From Acinetobacter sp. C32I (GTDB lineage Bacteria; Pseudomonadota; Gammaproteobacteria; Pseudomonadales; Moraxellaceae): 64,000 nucleotides of DNA. Below, piece after piece: positions 54,505-64,000 of this stretch. Each line of letters opens with the position of its first letter. The stretch's first letter is position 1. The notes beneath the pieces were generated by a model, which worked only from the letters and a program-made list of their open reading frames with translations, did no database searches and was not told the origin of the DNA. The translations under genes were made by a program, and so were the position numbers. Location: positions 1,426,001 through 1,490,000 of the forward strand of contig NZ_CP098480.1 in assembly GCF_023702715.1 (NCBI RefSeq), given 5' to 3'.

Positions 54505-55833
54505 TTAGAAATTCACGCGCATGCTCAGGCCTGCAACCCATGCATCATCCACTTCTTTAACACCCGCAGGTTGATGGATATATTGCAGGTTCGGTCTTAA
54601 CATCACCGCAGGTGACCACTGATAGCTATAGTTCAATTCGACATTGAGCTCATCACGCTGGACAGGAACATAATCGACTGCAAACGCATCGTATTGCTGA
54701 TAACCGCGAGTTTCATTGAGCGCAATTTGACGATCTTTATAACGATCATTGACCAGGTAATTGGCAATACCAAAACCAATTGAGTCATTTGGACGACTAT
54801 CAAAAGGTCCTTTGTACCAAAGTGCCAGTTGCTGCGTACTGTTGACTGCTGTAGTGGCTTTATCATTCACCACCGCATTGAAACTGACATACAAACCACG
54901 TTTTGGATCGTCACCTTTCTGGCTGAGTTGTTGTTGTGCATTGAGCCAGAAACTATGTTTACCATCATGTACTTTACCGACGGTCGCAATATCATTGGCT
55001 TCGGCTGTTGAATAGAGTGCCCCGATTTTATATTCGCCTGATAAGCCATTAAAGGCAGCAAGTTTTGGTCGCCATGCCAGTTCGACAGGAATTGTTGCCC
55101 CTTTGACATGGTCCATATCCAAATTAAAACCATCACGATTACGATCAGTTTTAACATTGTCTGGATTGACCTCATAGACACCTACACCCAGTGTCCATTC
55201 AGGTGCGAATTGATATTTAACATTGGCGCCCCACAATCCAACCGGTAAGTTGTACCAGATTGAACCAATCGATTTTCCAAGCTGACCGCCACACAGTAAC
55301 AGGTTCTGGAATTCACATTGTGAGCCATTAAAATCTTCAGACATGCCCATACGGCCAATCTTGAACTGCACCGTGTTATCAACAAAGCCTTTTTTTACCC
55401 ATGCCTGACTCAGGCGCCAGATTTTGCCGCGACCATAGATTTCCTGTGAATTGCCGAGTGCACTAGAACGAGGATCTTTAATTCGATCCAAGGTTAAGGC
55501 ATTACCATCACGTTTGGAGATTAAAAGGCTGGCGCTGGTATCTTTCCAGCCTGCAATTTTCTCTAAATCGAAATTGGCGCCTAGCGACAGTTGTGCAGCA
55601 TTTTTAAAAGCATTGTCATCGTTATAGCCGCCATCCAAGTTGGTGGCACTTTGACTCATGATCGAGGCCGTAAATTTATAGCCTTCTTTTTCCAATTGCT
55701 GACGCTGGCCATTCCAGTCACCGAGTAACCATTGGCGATCCTGTGACCATGGCTGATCGGCAAAACTAAATTGAGCAGCACATACCGCAACTGCCAGACA
55801 GCTCATTTTGAGCAATAATGCATTCGACTTCAT
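54505..55833 (-). CDS. quiX: OprB-like porin of the quinate operon
   Basis: A 442-residue protein with an N-terminal signal (MKSNALLLKMSCLAVAVCAA then QFSFA) and a C-terminal strand ending RVNF. WLLGDWNGQRQQLEKEGYKF is the usual start of carbohydrate-selective OprB porins. In the A. baylyi order the gene between quiC and quiA is quiX. It most likely lets quinate and shikimate cross the outer membrane. Confidence 0.85.
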   Translation of the reverse strand: MKSNALLLKMSCLAVAVCAAQFSFADQPWSQDRQWLLGDWNGQRQQLEKEGYKFTASIMSQSATNLDGGYNDDNAFKNAAQLSLGANFDLEKIAGWKDTSASLLISKRDGNALTLDRIKDPRSSALGNSQEIYGRGKIWRLSQAWVKKGFVDNTVQFKIGRMGMSEDFNGSQCEFQNLLLCGGQLGKSIGSIWYNLPVGLWGANVKYQFAPEWTLGVGVYEVNPDNVKTDRNRDGFNLDMDHVKGATIPVELAWRPKLAAFNGLSGEYKIGALYSTAEANDIATVGKVHDGKHSFWLNAQQQLSQKGDDPKRGLYVSFNAVVNDKATTAVNSTQQLALWYKGPFDSRPNDSIGFGIANYLVNDRYKDRQIALNETRGYQQYDAFAVDYVPVQRDELNVELNYSYQWSPAVMLRPNLQYIHQPAGVKEVDDAWVAGLSMRVNF

Positions 55834-55851
55834 ATTCGGCCTCCTTGCCGT

Positions 55852-57312
55852 TTATTTCAGTTTTACCGCTGAACTAAGTTCAGATGTTGCACCTACACGG
55901 TCAGTAATCGTTGCTGTCACTGAAGCAACTTGCGCTGTTGGTTTCCAAGTCAGCGTTGCAGTTCCCTGTGCATTGGTTGCAGCAAGCGCTGAACCTAAAT
56001 AAAGCTCTGCCTCATTTGAATTGGCCGATGTGTTGCCAAAAAACTCGACCTGATAACGCTGGTTCGGCTGCCCTTTGACTTCGACTGTAATTTGTCCTTT
56101 AGACAAGGTTAATTTGGGCGCCTGAATATTCTGGTTCGGTTGTGCATTACAGCCTTGCTCATCGGGTGTGTTGCAGGTTTTTTGCAAGTTGGCAGGATCA
56201 ATCTTGACCCCATGACCGCGTGAACCAATGAAATGTGCATGCTCTAAACCCGGAATATCAAAAATAATCGCGCCGACACGTTGATTCTGTACGCAACTTC
56301 CACCCGCCTCACAACGTTTAATGTCTTTGCCGTTATTCCAGATTAAGTTTTTGGTCAGGGTAATGTGTGCATTGGCATCTTTCTCAGAGCGGATCGCAAT
56401 CCCCACCCGATTACCATGCACTTTATTGCTGTCAAAAATGTTGCCATCACCGGTCAGGTTAAAACCGTTGGAGTTATTGGTCAGTTCGTTATAGGCAATA
56501 TAATTGCGCTTACCCCAGTTGATCTGTAAGCCATCTGAATAGTTTTCAAATTTATTGCCGACGACCGCATTGTCATTGCCCCACAATATTTCAATCCCTT
56601 GTGAAGGTTCAGGATTTGCTGCTGTAGAAATAAAATGGTTATTGGCAACTAAGTTAAATGCTGCGCCACGAGTCAATTCAAGCCCGTCACCATTGTCCTG
56701 AAAGTAGTTATTCAATACTTTGTTGTTATTGGTGGTGGTCGCTGTTGGATTGCCCTTGCCATCATCGCCAGTCAGCATGACCCCTGCACCACCATAGTTG
56801 TGCATAATGCGGTTGTTTTGAATCAGGTTATTGCTGGCACGGTTCATTAAAATTCCGATACAGAAATGACGGATTTCCAAACCTTGAATCGTTACTCCAT
56901 TGATGTCACGTAATACGATACCCGGTAAAGTCGTAGTCCGAACATTGGTCCCGAATTGCCCTTCGACTGCACCTGGGCAGGCCTCCACCCCTGTTCCTTT
57001 AATATAATTTGACCCATCGACCGCGATAAATTCACCTGTCTTCGCCCATTGCGTCCCAATGATTTTTACAGGCGCTTTGATCTCAGGTAACGGACTATTC
57101 ACCTGAATTGCATAAGGTGCTTTCCCTACCGCCTGAATCAGAATCTCACTGGCTTCTGTCGGTTTGCTATTGGCTTGCTCAATTGCCCAGCGCAAAGAAC
57201 CTTTATCAGCATCATCTTGATAACGATCAACAATATAAGTTTCTGCTGCTGCCCAACCCGAAACTGCCATAGCGATGGCTAAAGTACTTAAACGTACATA
57301 AGTAGTTTTCAT
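55852..57312 (-). CDS. quiC: 3-Dehydroshikimate dehydratase (periplasmic, beta-helix type)
   Basis: A 486-residue secreted protein (signal MKTTYVRLSTLAIAMAVSGW ending AAA). The body is a right-handed parallel beta-helix with repeated N-rich turns (RASNNLIQNNRIMHNYGG, GKRNYIAYNELTNNSNGF). Acinetobacter QuiC of this type dehydrates 3-dehydroshikimate to protocatechuate, unlike the fungal TIM-barrel enzymes. Position between quiB and quiX agrees. Confidence 0.9.
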   Translation of the reverse strand: MKTTYVRLSTLAIAMAVSGWAAAETYIVDRYQDDADKGSLRWAIEQANSKPTEASEILIQAVGKAPYAIQVNSPLPEIKAPVKIIGTQWAKTGEFIAVDGSNYIKGTGVEACPGAVEGQFGTNVRTTTLPGIVLRDINGVTIQGLEIRHFCIGILMNRASNNLIQNNRIMHNYGGAGVMLTGDDGKGNPTATTTNNNKVLNNYFQDNGDGLELTRGAAFNLVANNHFISTAANPEPSQGIEILWGNDNAVVGNKFENYSDGLQINWGKRNYIAYNELTNNSNGFNLTGDGNIFDSNKVHGNRVGIAIRSEKDANAHITLTKNLIWNNGKDIKRCEAGGSCVQNQRVGAIIFDIPGLEHAHFIGSRGHGVKIDPANLQKTCNTPDEQGCNAQPNQNIQAPKLTLSKGQITVEVKGQPNQRYQVEFFGNTSANSNEAELYLGSALAATNAQGTATLTWKPTAQVASVTATITDRVGATSELSSAVKLK

Positions 57313-57333
57313 GTCTAAAAAATCCTTTTTAAA

Positions 57334-58173
57334 TTATTGTGTTGGTTGCACTGTTTTTAAAAACTGTTTCAGTTGAGTCACGTCGATCTGACCGGGTGCA
57401 GATGCTTCACCGATCATGCCAAAGCTAAAGCTCCCTCCCATGTTGGCAGTAGCAATGCGAGAAATCGTCCCGAGTTTGCCCATCGACATGGTGAGTAATG
57501 GCTTTTTAGATTGCTGACTCACTTTTAAAGTCGCATTCATTAAGGTGAATACATCCTGTTTGCTTTGCGGCATGACTGCAATTTTAAGAATATCGGCGCC
57601 TAACTCATCCTGTTTAAGTAAACGTTTGATGATTTCGGTCTCAGGTGGTGTTTTTTGAAAATCATGATTCGACATCACAATCAGCACTTTTTTCGCATGC
57701 GCCAATTTGACGGTATTCTTCACAATGTGCTGATCACGGAACATTTCCACATCCAGCATGTCCATAAATGGCTGCTGTAAATACGCTTGATAGGTCTTGC
57801 CATAATCTGCATCGCTAATTGTTAGCTGTCCACCTTCGTTATGGGTACGAATGGTGGCAATCATTGGTTTAGCACCCAGAATCTGTTTTAACTCTTGGCC
57901 TAAGGCAATCACTTGCTTTGTATCATTAGCAAAGTTCAGTAAATCAATCCGAAACTCCGCGAGATCTGCATCGGCATTCGCTGCAATCACTTTTGCCTGA
58001 GCAATTGCCTGCTCTTTGGTTTTGGCAGTAATGGGTACAATGGTTTTCACAGGCAATTTTGCCAGTTCAGCTAACTCAAGCTGCTTTTGCTGATGATCTT
58101 GAGCTTGTACGCTTTGAACCATCAATAAGGGGCTCAATGCAAAGATGAATGCTACAATTTTTTTCCTATCCAT
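57334..58173 (-). CDS. quiB: 3-Dehydroquinate dehydratase, type I, periplasmic
   Basis: A 279-residue protein with a signal peptide (ending SVQAQD), unusual for this otherwise cytosolic family but matching the catabolic Acinetobacter enzyme. The Schiff-base Lys is in DILKIAVMPQSK and the catalytic His in MSNHDFQKTP; the substrate Arg is in LAEFRIDLL. It converts 3-dehydroquinate made by QuiA into 3-dehydroshikimate for QuiC. AAGGAAG precedes the ATG. Confidence 0.93.
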   Translation of the reverse strand: MDRKKIVAFIFALSPLLMVQSVQAQDHQQKQLELAELAKLPVKTIVPITAKTKEQAIAQAKVIAANADADLAEFRIDLLNFANDTKQVIALGQELKQILGAKPMIATIRTHNEGGQLTISDADYGKTYQAYLQQPFMDMLDVEMFRDQHIVKNTVKLAHAKKVLIVMSNHDFQKTPPETEIIKRLLKQDELGADILKIAVMPQSKQDVFTLMNATLKVSQQSKKPLLTMSMGKLGTISRIATANMGGSFSFGMIGEASAPGQIDVTQLKQFLKTVQPTQ

Positions 58174-58541
58174 GAAGATCTTCCTTTTTTAATATGTCCC
58201 TTTATAGATATGGAAACCAAAGAGTATGGTGTTTCAAACTCTTTAATAGGTTTTCCACATAAACACTTGTGTGATATCAGATACTCGGAGACATCATCCG
58301 CAACTGTCTGAGTCAGGACCAAACCAATAAAATGCATTTTCTGCGATAGCATCGAGACTTGCTGGTCTTGAACGAGTTTTGCGGTGAGCAGCGATTTAGC
58401 TGCGCAAGATGGTTGCCCTTGCGTAGCTTCGCTCCTCATCTCGAAATACTTACGAAGCTTTAAACGCTTCTCAGGTCGAGCCGACGGCTTATCCAAAAAT
58501 AAGATGAGAACTCAATAAGACTCCGCTATTAGCAATAACCC
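58174..58541. other. Gap between pcaG and quiB
   Basis: A 368-base gap inside the supraoperon, holding a degenerate repeat at 58388-58420 and several GAAGC/GCTTC-type small hairpins. No convincing gene. It could reduce expression of the qui part or mark an insertion. Confidence 0.5.
58388..58420 (+). repeat. Degenerate intergenic repeat, copy 2
   Basis: GCAGCGATTTAGCTGCGCAAG followed by ATGGTTGCCCTT matches the 44112-44151 block apart from short insertions. Near it on the minus strand is GAGGAGCGAAGCT, also present near copy 1. Confidence 0.4.
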
Positions 58542-59171
58542 TCAAATATCAAAGAACACGGTTTCATCATCGCCCTGAATACGGATATCAAAGCGATAAA
58601 CCACTTCACCATCCACTTCACTGCGTTTGGCGATTAAAGTCTGGCGACGGACTGCCCATTCAATACTGTTTAAAACAGGATCATTGGCATTGGCGTCCAC
58701 TTCATCTTCAAAATAAATACGGGTATGCAAACCAATATTGATGCCACGGGCAAAAACTGCGACAGCAATATGCGGTGCTTGAATTGAACCTTTACGCCCA
58801 GCAACAGCGCCCGGTTTTACCGTATTAAAGCTCCAGAAGCCTGTTTCAAAATTGGCTCCCGTACGGCCCCATCCAAGAAAATGTGGATCGGCAGTTTTAC
58901 CTTGGGTGTCTTCCTGACTTGGATAAACCCCATTGGCATCCGCCTGCCAGATTTCCAGCAATACATCTCGTAATGGCAAACCGAGCCCATCAAACACTTG
59001 ACCTTCCAAACGAATCCGTTGCCCTTGAGTTTGCTCATTGACTAACTGGTGATTGAAATTATGCTCAAACACTTCGATATTGGCTTGTTGCGGTAATAAG
59101 CCGATATGAACATAAGGGCCACCAGTTTGTGATGGGGTTTCCTTTAATTCTTGAAAATTCCATGCATTCAT
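58542..59171 (-). CDS. pcaG: Protocatechuate 3,4-dioxygenase alpha subunit
   Basis: A 209-residue subunit of the intradiol ring-cleaving enzyme. TPSQTGGPYVHIGLLP near the start and GRTGANFETGFWSFNTVKPG in the core are typical; the iron-binding Tyr/His set is carried by the beta subunit. It follows pcaH by 12 bases and with it opens protocatechuate to 3-carboxy-cis,cis-muconate. Confidence 0.96.
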   Translation of the reverse strand: MNAWNFQELKETPSQTGGPYVHIGLLPQQANIEVFEHNFNHQLVNEQTQGQRIRLEGQVFDGLGLPLRDVLLEIWQADANGVYPSQEDTQGKTADPHFLGWGRTGANFETGFWSFNTVKPGAVAGRKGSIQAPHIAVAVFARGINIGLHTRIYFEDEVDANANDPVLNSIEWAVRRQTLIAKRSEVDGEVVYRFDIRIQGDDETVFFDI

Positions 59172-59183
59172 CTTATGTCTCCC

Positions 59184-60333
<1,150 letters not shown>

Positions 60334-60365
60334 GAACGTTGCTCCTCATCTTGAAAATATGAGCC

Positions 60366-61718
60366 TTAGGTTGCATCGGTATGAGCAACTAGCGATTTAA
60401 CAAAAATTGCGATGGCCGCTGCCGTAGCAGGAATCATCAATAAACTGAGAATGGCGGTAAACGACCAGTCATTACCCAATAACACGGCACCAATCCATGC
60501 ACCGAACACGGCACCAAAACGGCCGATCCCTGTCATCCACGCGATACCAGTTGCACGACATTGGGTTGGATAGAAACGCGCACTTAAGGCTGGCATAGAC
60601 GATTGCGCACCATTAATGGCAATCCCTGCACAGAGCACCAACACAGCCAATAAAGTTGGATTGCTCAGGCTTTGCCCAACAGCAACAGCAAATAAACCTG
60701 CAATAAAATAGAATCCCGAAATAATGCGATTTGGATTAAAGCGATCCATTGCCCAACCAATGAACAAGGCACTGAGTACGCCACCGAATTGGAACAATCC
60801 ACCGATAAATGCGGCACGCTCCATGGTTGCGCCCGTTTCACGCATCAAGGTTGGTAACCAACTGGTCAGCAAATAAATCACCACCAAACCCATAAAATAG
60901 GTCGACCACAATAAAACTGTGCCTTTGGCATATTGTTTGGAGAACAGCATGCCGAACACATTTTTCTTTTCTGCAACAGCAGACTGTTCTTCTGGAATAT
61001 GGAAATGCTCAGCTGTTTGAACTTTTTCAGGTGCAATATGGCTTAAAATTTTGCGGACTTTTGCAGGATCTTGACCTTTCACGATAAGGAACCGATAAGA
61101 CTCAGGTAATAAGAAAATCACCAACACCATCAGAATTAATGGTGTCCATCCACCCAATAAAAACAGACTATGCCAACCATAAGTCGGAATCAGCCAGCTG
61201 CTGATAAAACCACCTGTAGCCATACCTAAGTTGTAGCCACAGAACATACAAGTCACCAATAAAGAACGACTCCGTTGCGGGCAATATTCAGAAAACAAGG
61301 TGGTCGCATTTGGCATCGCCGCGCCTAAACCAATACCCGTTAAAAAGCGCAATACCACCAAACTGTTTAGGTCTGGCGCATACGCCGAAGCCAAGGTAAA
61401 ACCACCAAAGATCAACATGGAGATGGTTAAAACAATTTTTCGTCCAAACCGATCCGCTGTTGGTCCTGAAACCAATGCTCCAATGATCATGCCACCGAGT
61501 GCAGCACTCATTACTGGCCCGAGTTGAGAGCGATCAATACCCCAATCCTGTGCCAAAGCAGGTGCAATAAAACCCATTGCGGCAGTATCGATTCCATCGA
61601 CAAATACAATGAGAAAACAAATAATTGCAATCATCCATTGATACTTGCTCACAGGTGCCTCATTAATCAGTGCCTGTGCATCCATACTGTTTTTTTGGGC
61701 AGCAAATTCCTGTGCCAT
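60366..61718 (-). CDS. pcaK: Aromatic acid:H+ symporter for protocatechuate/4-hydroxybenzoate
   Basis: A 450-residue major facilitator protein of the AAHS family with about twelve spans. FVDGIDTAAMGFIAPALA in the first span and GPTADRFGRKIVL between spans 2 and 3 are diagnostic. It imports protocatechuate or related acids. Position between pcaD and pcaC is as in A. baylyi. Confidence 0.94.
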   Translation of the reverse strand: MAQEFAAQKNSMDAQALINEAPVSKYQWMIAIICFLIVFVDGIDTAAMGFIAPALAQDWGIDRSQLGPVMSAALGGMIIGALVSGPTADRFGRKIVLTISMLIFGGFTLASAYAPDLNSLVVLRFLTGIGLGAAMPNATTLFSEYCPQRSRSLLVTCMFCGYNLGMATGGFISSWLIPTYGWHSLFLLGGWTPLILMVLVIFLLPESYRFLIVKGQDPAKVRKILSHIAPEKVQTAEHFHIPEEQSAVAEKKNVFGMLFSKQYAKGTVLLWSTYFMGLVVIYLLTSWLPTLMRETGATMERAAFIGGLFQFGGVLSALFIGWAMDRFNPNRIISGFYFIAGLFAVAVGQSLSNPTLLAVLVLCAGIAINGAQSSMPALSARFYPTQCRATGIAWMTGIGRFGAVFGAWIGAVLLGNDWSFTAILSLLMIPATAAAIAIFVKSLVAHTDAT

Positions 61719-61759
61719 AGTTGCCTCCTTGTAGGCGAATTCCTTTCTAACCCTTATGG

Positions 61760-62545
61760 TTATATGTTTTGAATAAACTTGGACAATGTCTGATTGAACA
61801 CTTGGGGTTGTTCAATATTGGATAGATGCGACGCTGCCAAGATTTCAAGCTGACTGGTTGCAATGAGTTGATGCATAAACTCTGCATCTTGAACCGTTGT
61901 GACAGGATCGTATTGCCCTGCAATAATTAACGTTGGAATCTGAATTTGATGCAGTTGATCTCGAACATCTGCATCCGCTAAAGCACGACATGCATTGGCA
62001 TAGCCTTGTGCAGGTGTCACCGCAAGACTCTGAATGGTTTTTTGTGCCAGAACATCATGCGCATAATCAAAATATTCACTAAACCAACGCGTATGTGTGG
62101 TCTTTACAATTTCAGCCAAACCGTTTTGTTCAACACTCTTCGCACGAGTATTCCATGCTTCGGCAGTACCAATTTTTGCTGCGGAATTTGCAACAGTAAT
62201 GCTGTGAAAACGTTCAGCATGATAGATGGCTAAAGCCAATGCAGTAATTCCACCCATTGAAATGCCACAGAAATGAACTTTTTCAATGGTTAAGGCATCC
62301 AGAATATCGACCACATCTTCAACTAGATTTTGCAATGTACTATTGGCAATGACTGCGCTTGCACCATGCCCACGTGTGTCATAGCTAATAACTTGATAAT
62401 GATCAGCCAAAGCTGCAACTTGTGCCTGCCACATACTGTGGTCCGTTCCCAAAGAGTTAGAGAACATGATCACAGGTGCATCTTTGCGCCCTTGAACCTG
62501 AACAGCCAGCGGATGTCCTTGACGATTATTGATATGCGTGATCAT
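61760..62545 (-). CDS. pcaD: 3-Oxoadipate enol-lactonase
   Basis: A 261-residue alpha/beta hydrolase from the ATG at 62545 (GGAG nine bases upstream); the frame extending to 62647 lies inside pcaB. The nucleophile elbow is CGISMGG, with VISYDTRGHG before it and a C-terminal His in ASHLSNIEQP. It hydrolyses the enol-lactone to beta-ketoadipate. Five bases overlap or abut the pcaB end, so the genes are tightly packed. Confidence 0.95.
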   Translation of the reverse strand: MITHINNRQGHPLAVQVQGRKDAPVIMFSNSLGTDHSMWQAQVAALADHYQVISYDTRGHGASAVIANSTLQNLVEDVVDILDALTIEKVHFCGISMGGITALALAIYHAERFHSITVANSAAKIGTAEAWNTRAKSVEQNGLAEIVKTTHTRWFSEYFDYAHDVLAQKTIQSLAVTPAQGYANACRALADADVRDQLHQIQIPTLIIAGQYDPVTTVQDAEFMHQLIATSQLEILAASHLSNIEQPQVFNQTLSKFIQNI

Positions 62546-62549
62546 GTGC

Positions 62550-63899
62550 TTACTCTCCTTTTGCTGCGTGTAGCACGGCATCAATTTGCGCCTGAATATT
62601 GCCGAGGTAAGTTGCTGGCTGAAACAGCTCATCCAAAGCCTGATCATTAAAATGAGTGCTCACTTCATCCATCGCTGACAAAATGATTTTTAGATGCTGC
62701 TGTTGAGCAACCGCCTGCTGACAGGCCTGCTCAACCAGATGGTGTGCATCTAAACGACCAAGCTTGGGCGCAAGTGCCATCATCACTGCTTCGGCCATGA
62801 TTAAACCTTGTGTACATTCAAGATTGCGTTGCATCGCCTCTGCATTGACTTGCATATGCTCAAGCACATCACAACTACGTTCCAAAGCACCCGCACATAA
62901 CTGGAAAATTTCTGGAATTGCCAACCATTCTGCATGCCAAGCCCCTAGAGCACGTTCATGTTCTTGCACCATGCTTTGATAGACGCTTGCCATTAAGGCA
63001 GGTACACGATTGGTTGCGGCAAGAATTGAGGCCGCTGCAACAGGATTACGCTTATGTGGCATGGTCGATGAACCACCTCGCCCAACTGCTGTTGGTTCGA
63101 ATACTTCTGCGATTTCAGTTTGCATCAGCAATGACCAGTCTTTCGCCATCTTGCCGACATTCCCAACAATCAAAGCAAGGGTACTGGCAAGCTCAACCAT
63201 ACGGTCGCGTTCACCATGCCATGTACACTCAGGCGCTGTTAACTTGAGTTGTGCTGCAAAAGCTTCGACCACCACTGAACCTTGATCTTGTAAGGATGCC
63301 AGTGAACCTACTGCTCCACCGAGTTGTGCAGTCAATACGCGAGTTTTCATTGCCTGTAAGCGATCAAGATCACGTTTCAAGGCTGCTGCCCAACGGGCAA
63401 ATTTATGTCCCAAAGTAATCGGCAAAGCTTGCTGTAACCAAGTCCGTCCAATCATGACCTGATCACGATATTGCTGGGCTTGCTTTAAGCAAATTTGATA
63501 TGCCTGTTTCAATTGCTGTTCGATCAAAGCCAAGGCATCTCGACACTGCAAAATCGTTGCCGTATCAATAATATCCTGACTGGTCGCGCCCCAATGCACA
63601 TAGCGTGAAGCGTCTTCATCATGCTGTTTCATCAAAGCAGTGAATTGTTTTACCAATGGAATCGCAACATTACCTGCCAGCCCTGCTGCTGCTGCCAGTG
63701 TATGCAAATCAATTTGTGTTACAGCGTTTTGACCCACCTGTTCAATGATATTTGCGGCAGAATCAGGAATCACTTTGACCTGTGCCTGAGCTTTGGCTAA
63801 AGCCACTTCGGCTTGAATCATATAACTCAATAAAGCTTGGTCACTAAAAATGGCCGTGACTTCAGGCTGATAAAATAAGCTGGCGTATAACTGGCTCAT
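62550..63899 (-). CDS. pcaB: 3-Carboxy-cis,cis-muconate cycloisomerase
   Basis: A 449-residue fumarase/aspartase-superfamily enzyme from the ATG at 63899 with GAGG upstream. The superfamily signature is GGSSTMPHKRNPVAAASIL; HWGATSQDIIDTATIL is another family block. It lactonises carboxymuconate. It follows pcaF by eight bases. Confidence 0.96.
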   Translation of the reverse strand: MSQLYASLFYQPEVTAIFSDQALLSYMIQAEVALAKAQAQVKVIPDSAANIIEQVGQNAVTQIDLHTLAAAAGLAGNVAIPLVKQFTALMKQHDEDASRYVHWGATSQDIIDTATILQCRDALALIEQQLKQAYQICLKQAQQYRDQVMIGRTWLQQALPITLGHKFARWAAALKRDLDRLQAMKTRVLTAQLGGAVGSLASLQDQGSVVVEAFAAQLKLTAPECTWHGERDRMVELASTLALIVGNVGKMAKDWSLLMQTEIAEVFEPTAVGRGGSSTMPHKRNPVAAASILAATNRVPALMASVYQSMVQEHERALGAWHAEWLAIPEIFQLCAGALERSCDVLEHMQVNAEAMQRNLECTQGLIMAEAVMMALAPKLGRLDAHHLVEQACQQAVAQQQHLKIILSAMDEVSTHFNDQALDELFQPATYLGNIQAQIDAVLHAAKGE

Positions 63900-63907
63900 A
63901 GCAGACC

Positions 63908-64000
63908 TCACTCAACACGTTGAATAATCAAGGCAATCCCTTGACCAACACCAATGCACATCGAACACAAAGCATACTGACCTTTGATTTGTTCAAGCTG
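63908..64000 (-). CDS. pcaF: Beta-ketoadipyl-CoA thiolase, C-terminal end (cut by window end)
   Basis: Only the last 30 codons are in the window. They read QYALCSMCIGVGQGIALIIQ near the end, with the C-terminal thiolase active-site Cys motif CIGVGQGIA. Position upstream of pcaB identifies it as pcaF, the last step releasing succinyl-CoA and acetyl-CoA. Confidence 0.93.
   Translation of the reverse strand, partial: QLEQIKGQYALCSMCIGVGQGIALIIQRVE

Noticed and set aside
58152..58496. 114-residue minus-strand open frame overlapping the quiB start
   Set aside because: It would cover the quiB ribosome site, includes repeat sequence and has no family resemblance.

Overview
The window reads as chromosomal DNA of an Acinetobacter species. 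The main evidence is the right end: pcaF-pcaB-pcaD-pcaK-pcaC-pcaH-pcaG-quiB-quiC-quiX-quiA run on one strand in the order known from the A. baylyi pca-qui supraoperon. The AT-rich composition, AraC regulators with an Acinetobacter-style N-terminal domain and the hut gene order agree. I saw no rRNA, tRNA, CRISPR array, intact insertion sequence or origin. Species and strain cannot be settled from the sequence alone.

Layout. 1-6.7 kb: 5' part of a molybdopterin oxidoreductase, two paralogous periplasmic binding-protein-like genes around a ferritin-like predicted hydrolase, a divergent AraC regulator, and two small unassigned genes. 7.0-9.6 kb: cyanide-insensitive type cytochrome bd oxidase (cioA, cioB) with a 40-residue DUF2474-type membrane peptide. 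9.6-13.8 kb: a MocR-type regulator, an AraC regulator, and an enoyl-CoA hydratase/SDR pair. 13.9-23.8 kb: complete histidine utilisation locus on the minus strand (hutC, hutD, hutU, hutH, hutT, hutI, hutG) followed by a glutamate dehydrogenase, taking histidine to glutamate and 2-oxoglutarate. HutC-like operators lie in front of hutC and hutU.

23.9-31.6 kb and 40.0-50.5 kb: a purine/urate catabolic region split into two blocks. It holds a Rieske oxygenase with LysR regulator, PuuE-type allantoinase, an ABC importer operon ending in an 8-oxoguanine-deaminase-like enzyme, ureidoglycolate lyase, allantoicase, a FadR-type GntR regulator, the FAD urate hydroxylase hpxO, a second 8-oxoguanine deaminase with a porin, an NCS2 purine permease, uraH and uraD. 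Together they account for urate to hydroxyisourate, OHCU, allantoin, allantoate, ureidoglycolate and glyoxylate. A palindrome of the form CTGGTCNGACCAG recurs before three of the transcription units and is the likely GntR operator.

31.9-39.9 kb lies between the two purine blocks and is accessory DNA: SUKH-like genes, a decayed DUF2004-type gene, a displaced C-terminal fragment, and a very AT-rich four-gene cluster at 33.4-36.8 kb. That cluster (two coiled-coil/membrane proteins, one unknown membrane-anchored protein and one AbiC-like putative phage abortive infection protein) carries a duplicated 32-bp palindromic promoter region and is the best candidate for an undescribed, probably defensive, system. 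A second foreign patch at 44.4-45.35 kb holds two GC-richer genes, each ending in a sequence like the left end of an integron attC site.

50.9-64 kb: a choloylglycine-hydrolase-family enzyme, then the quinate/shikimate and protocatechuate genes to the right edge, where pcaF is cut by the window end.
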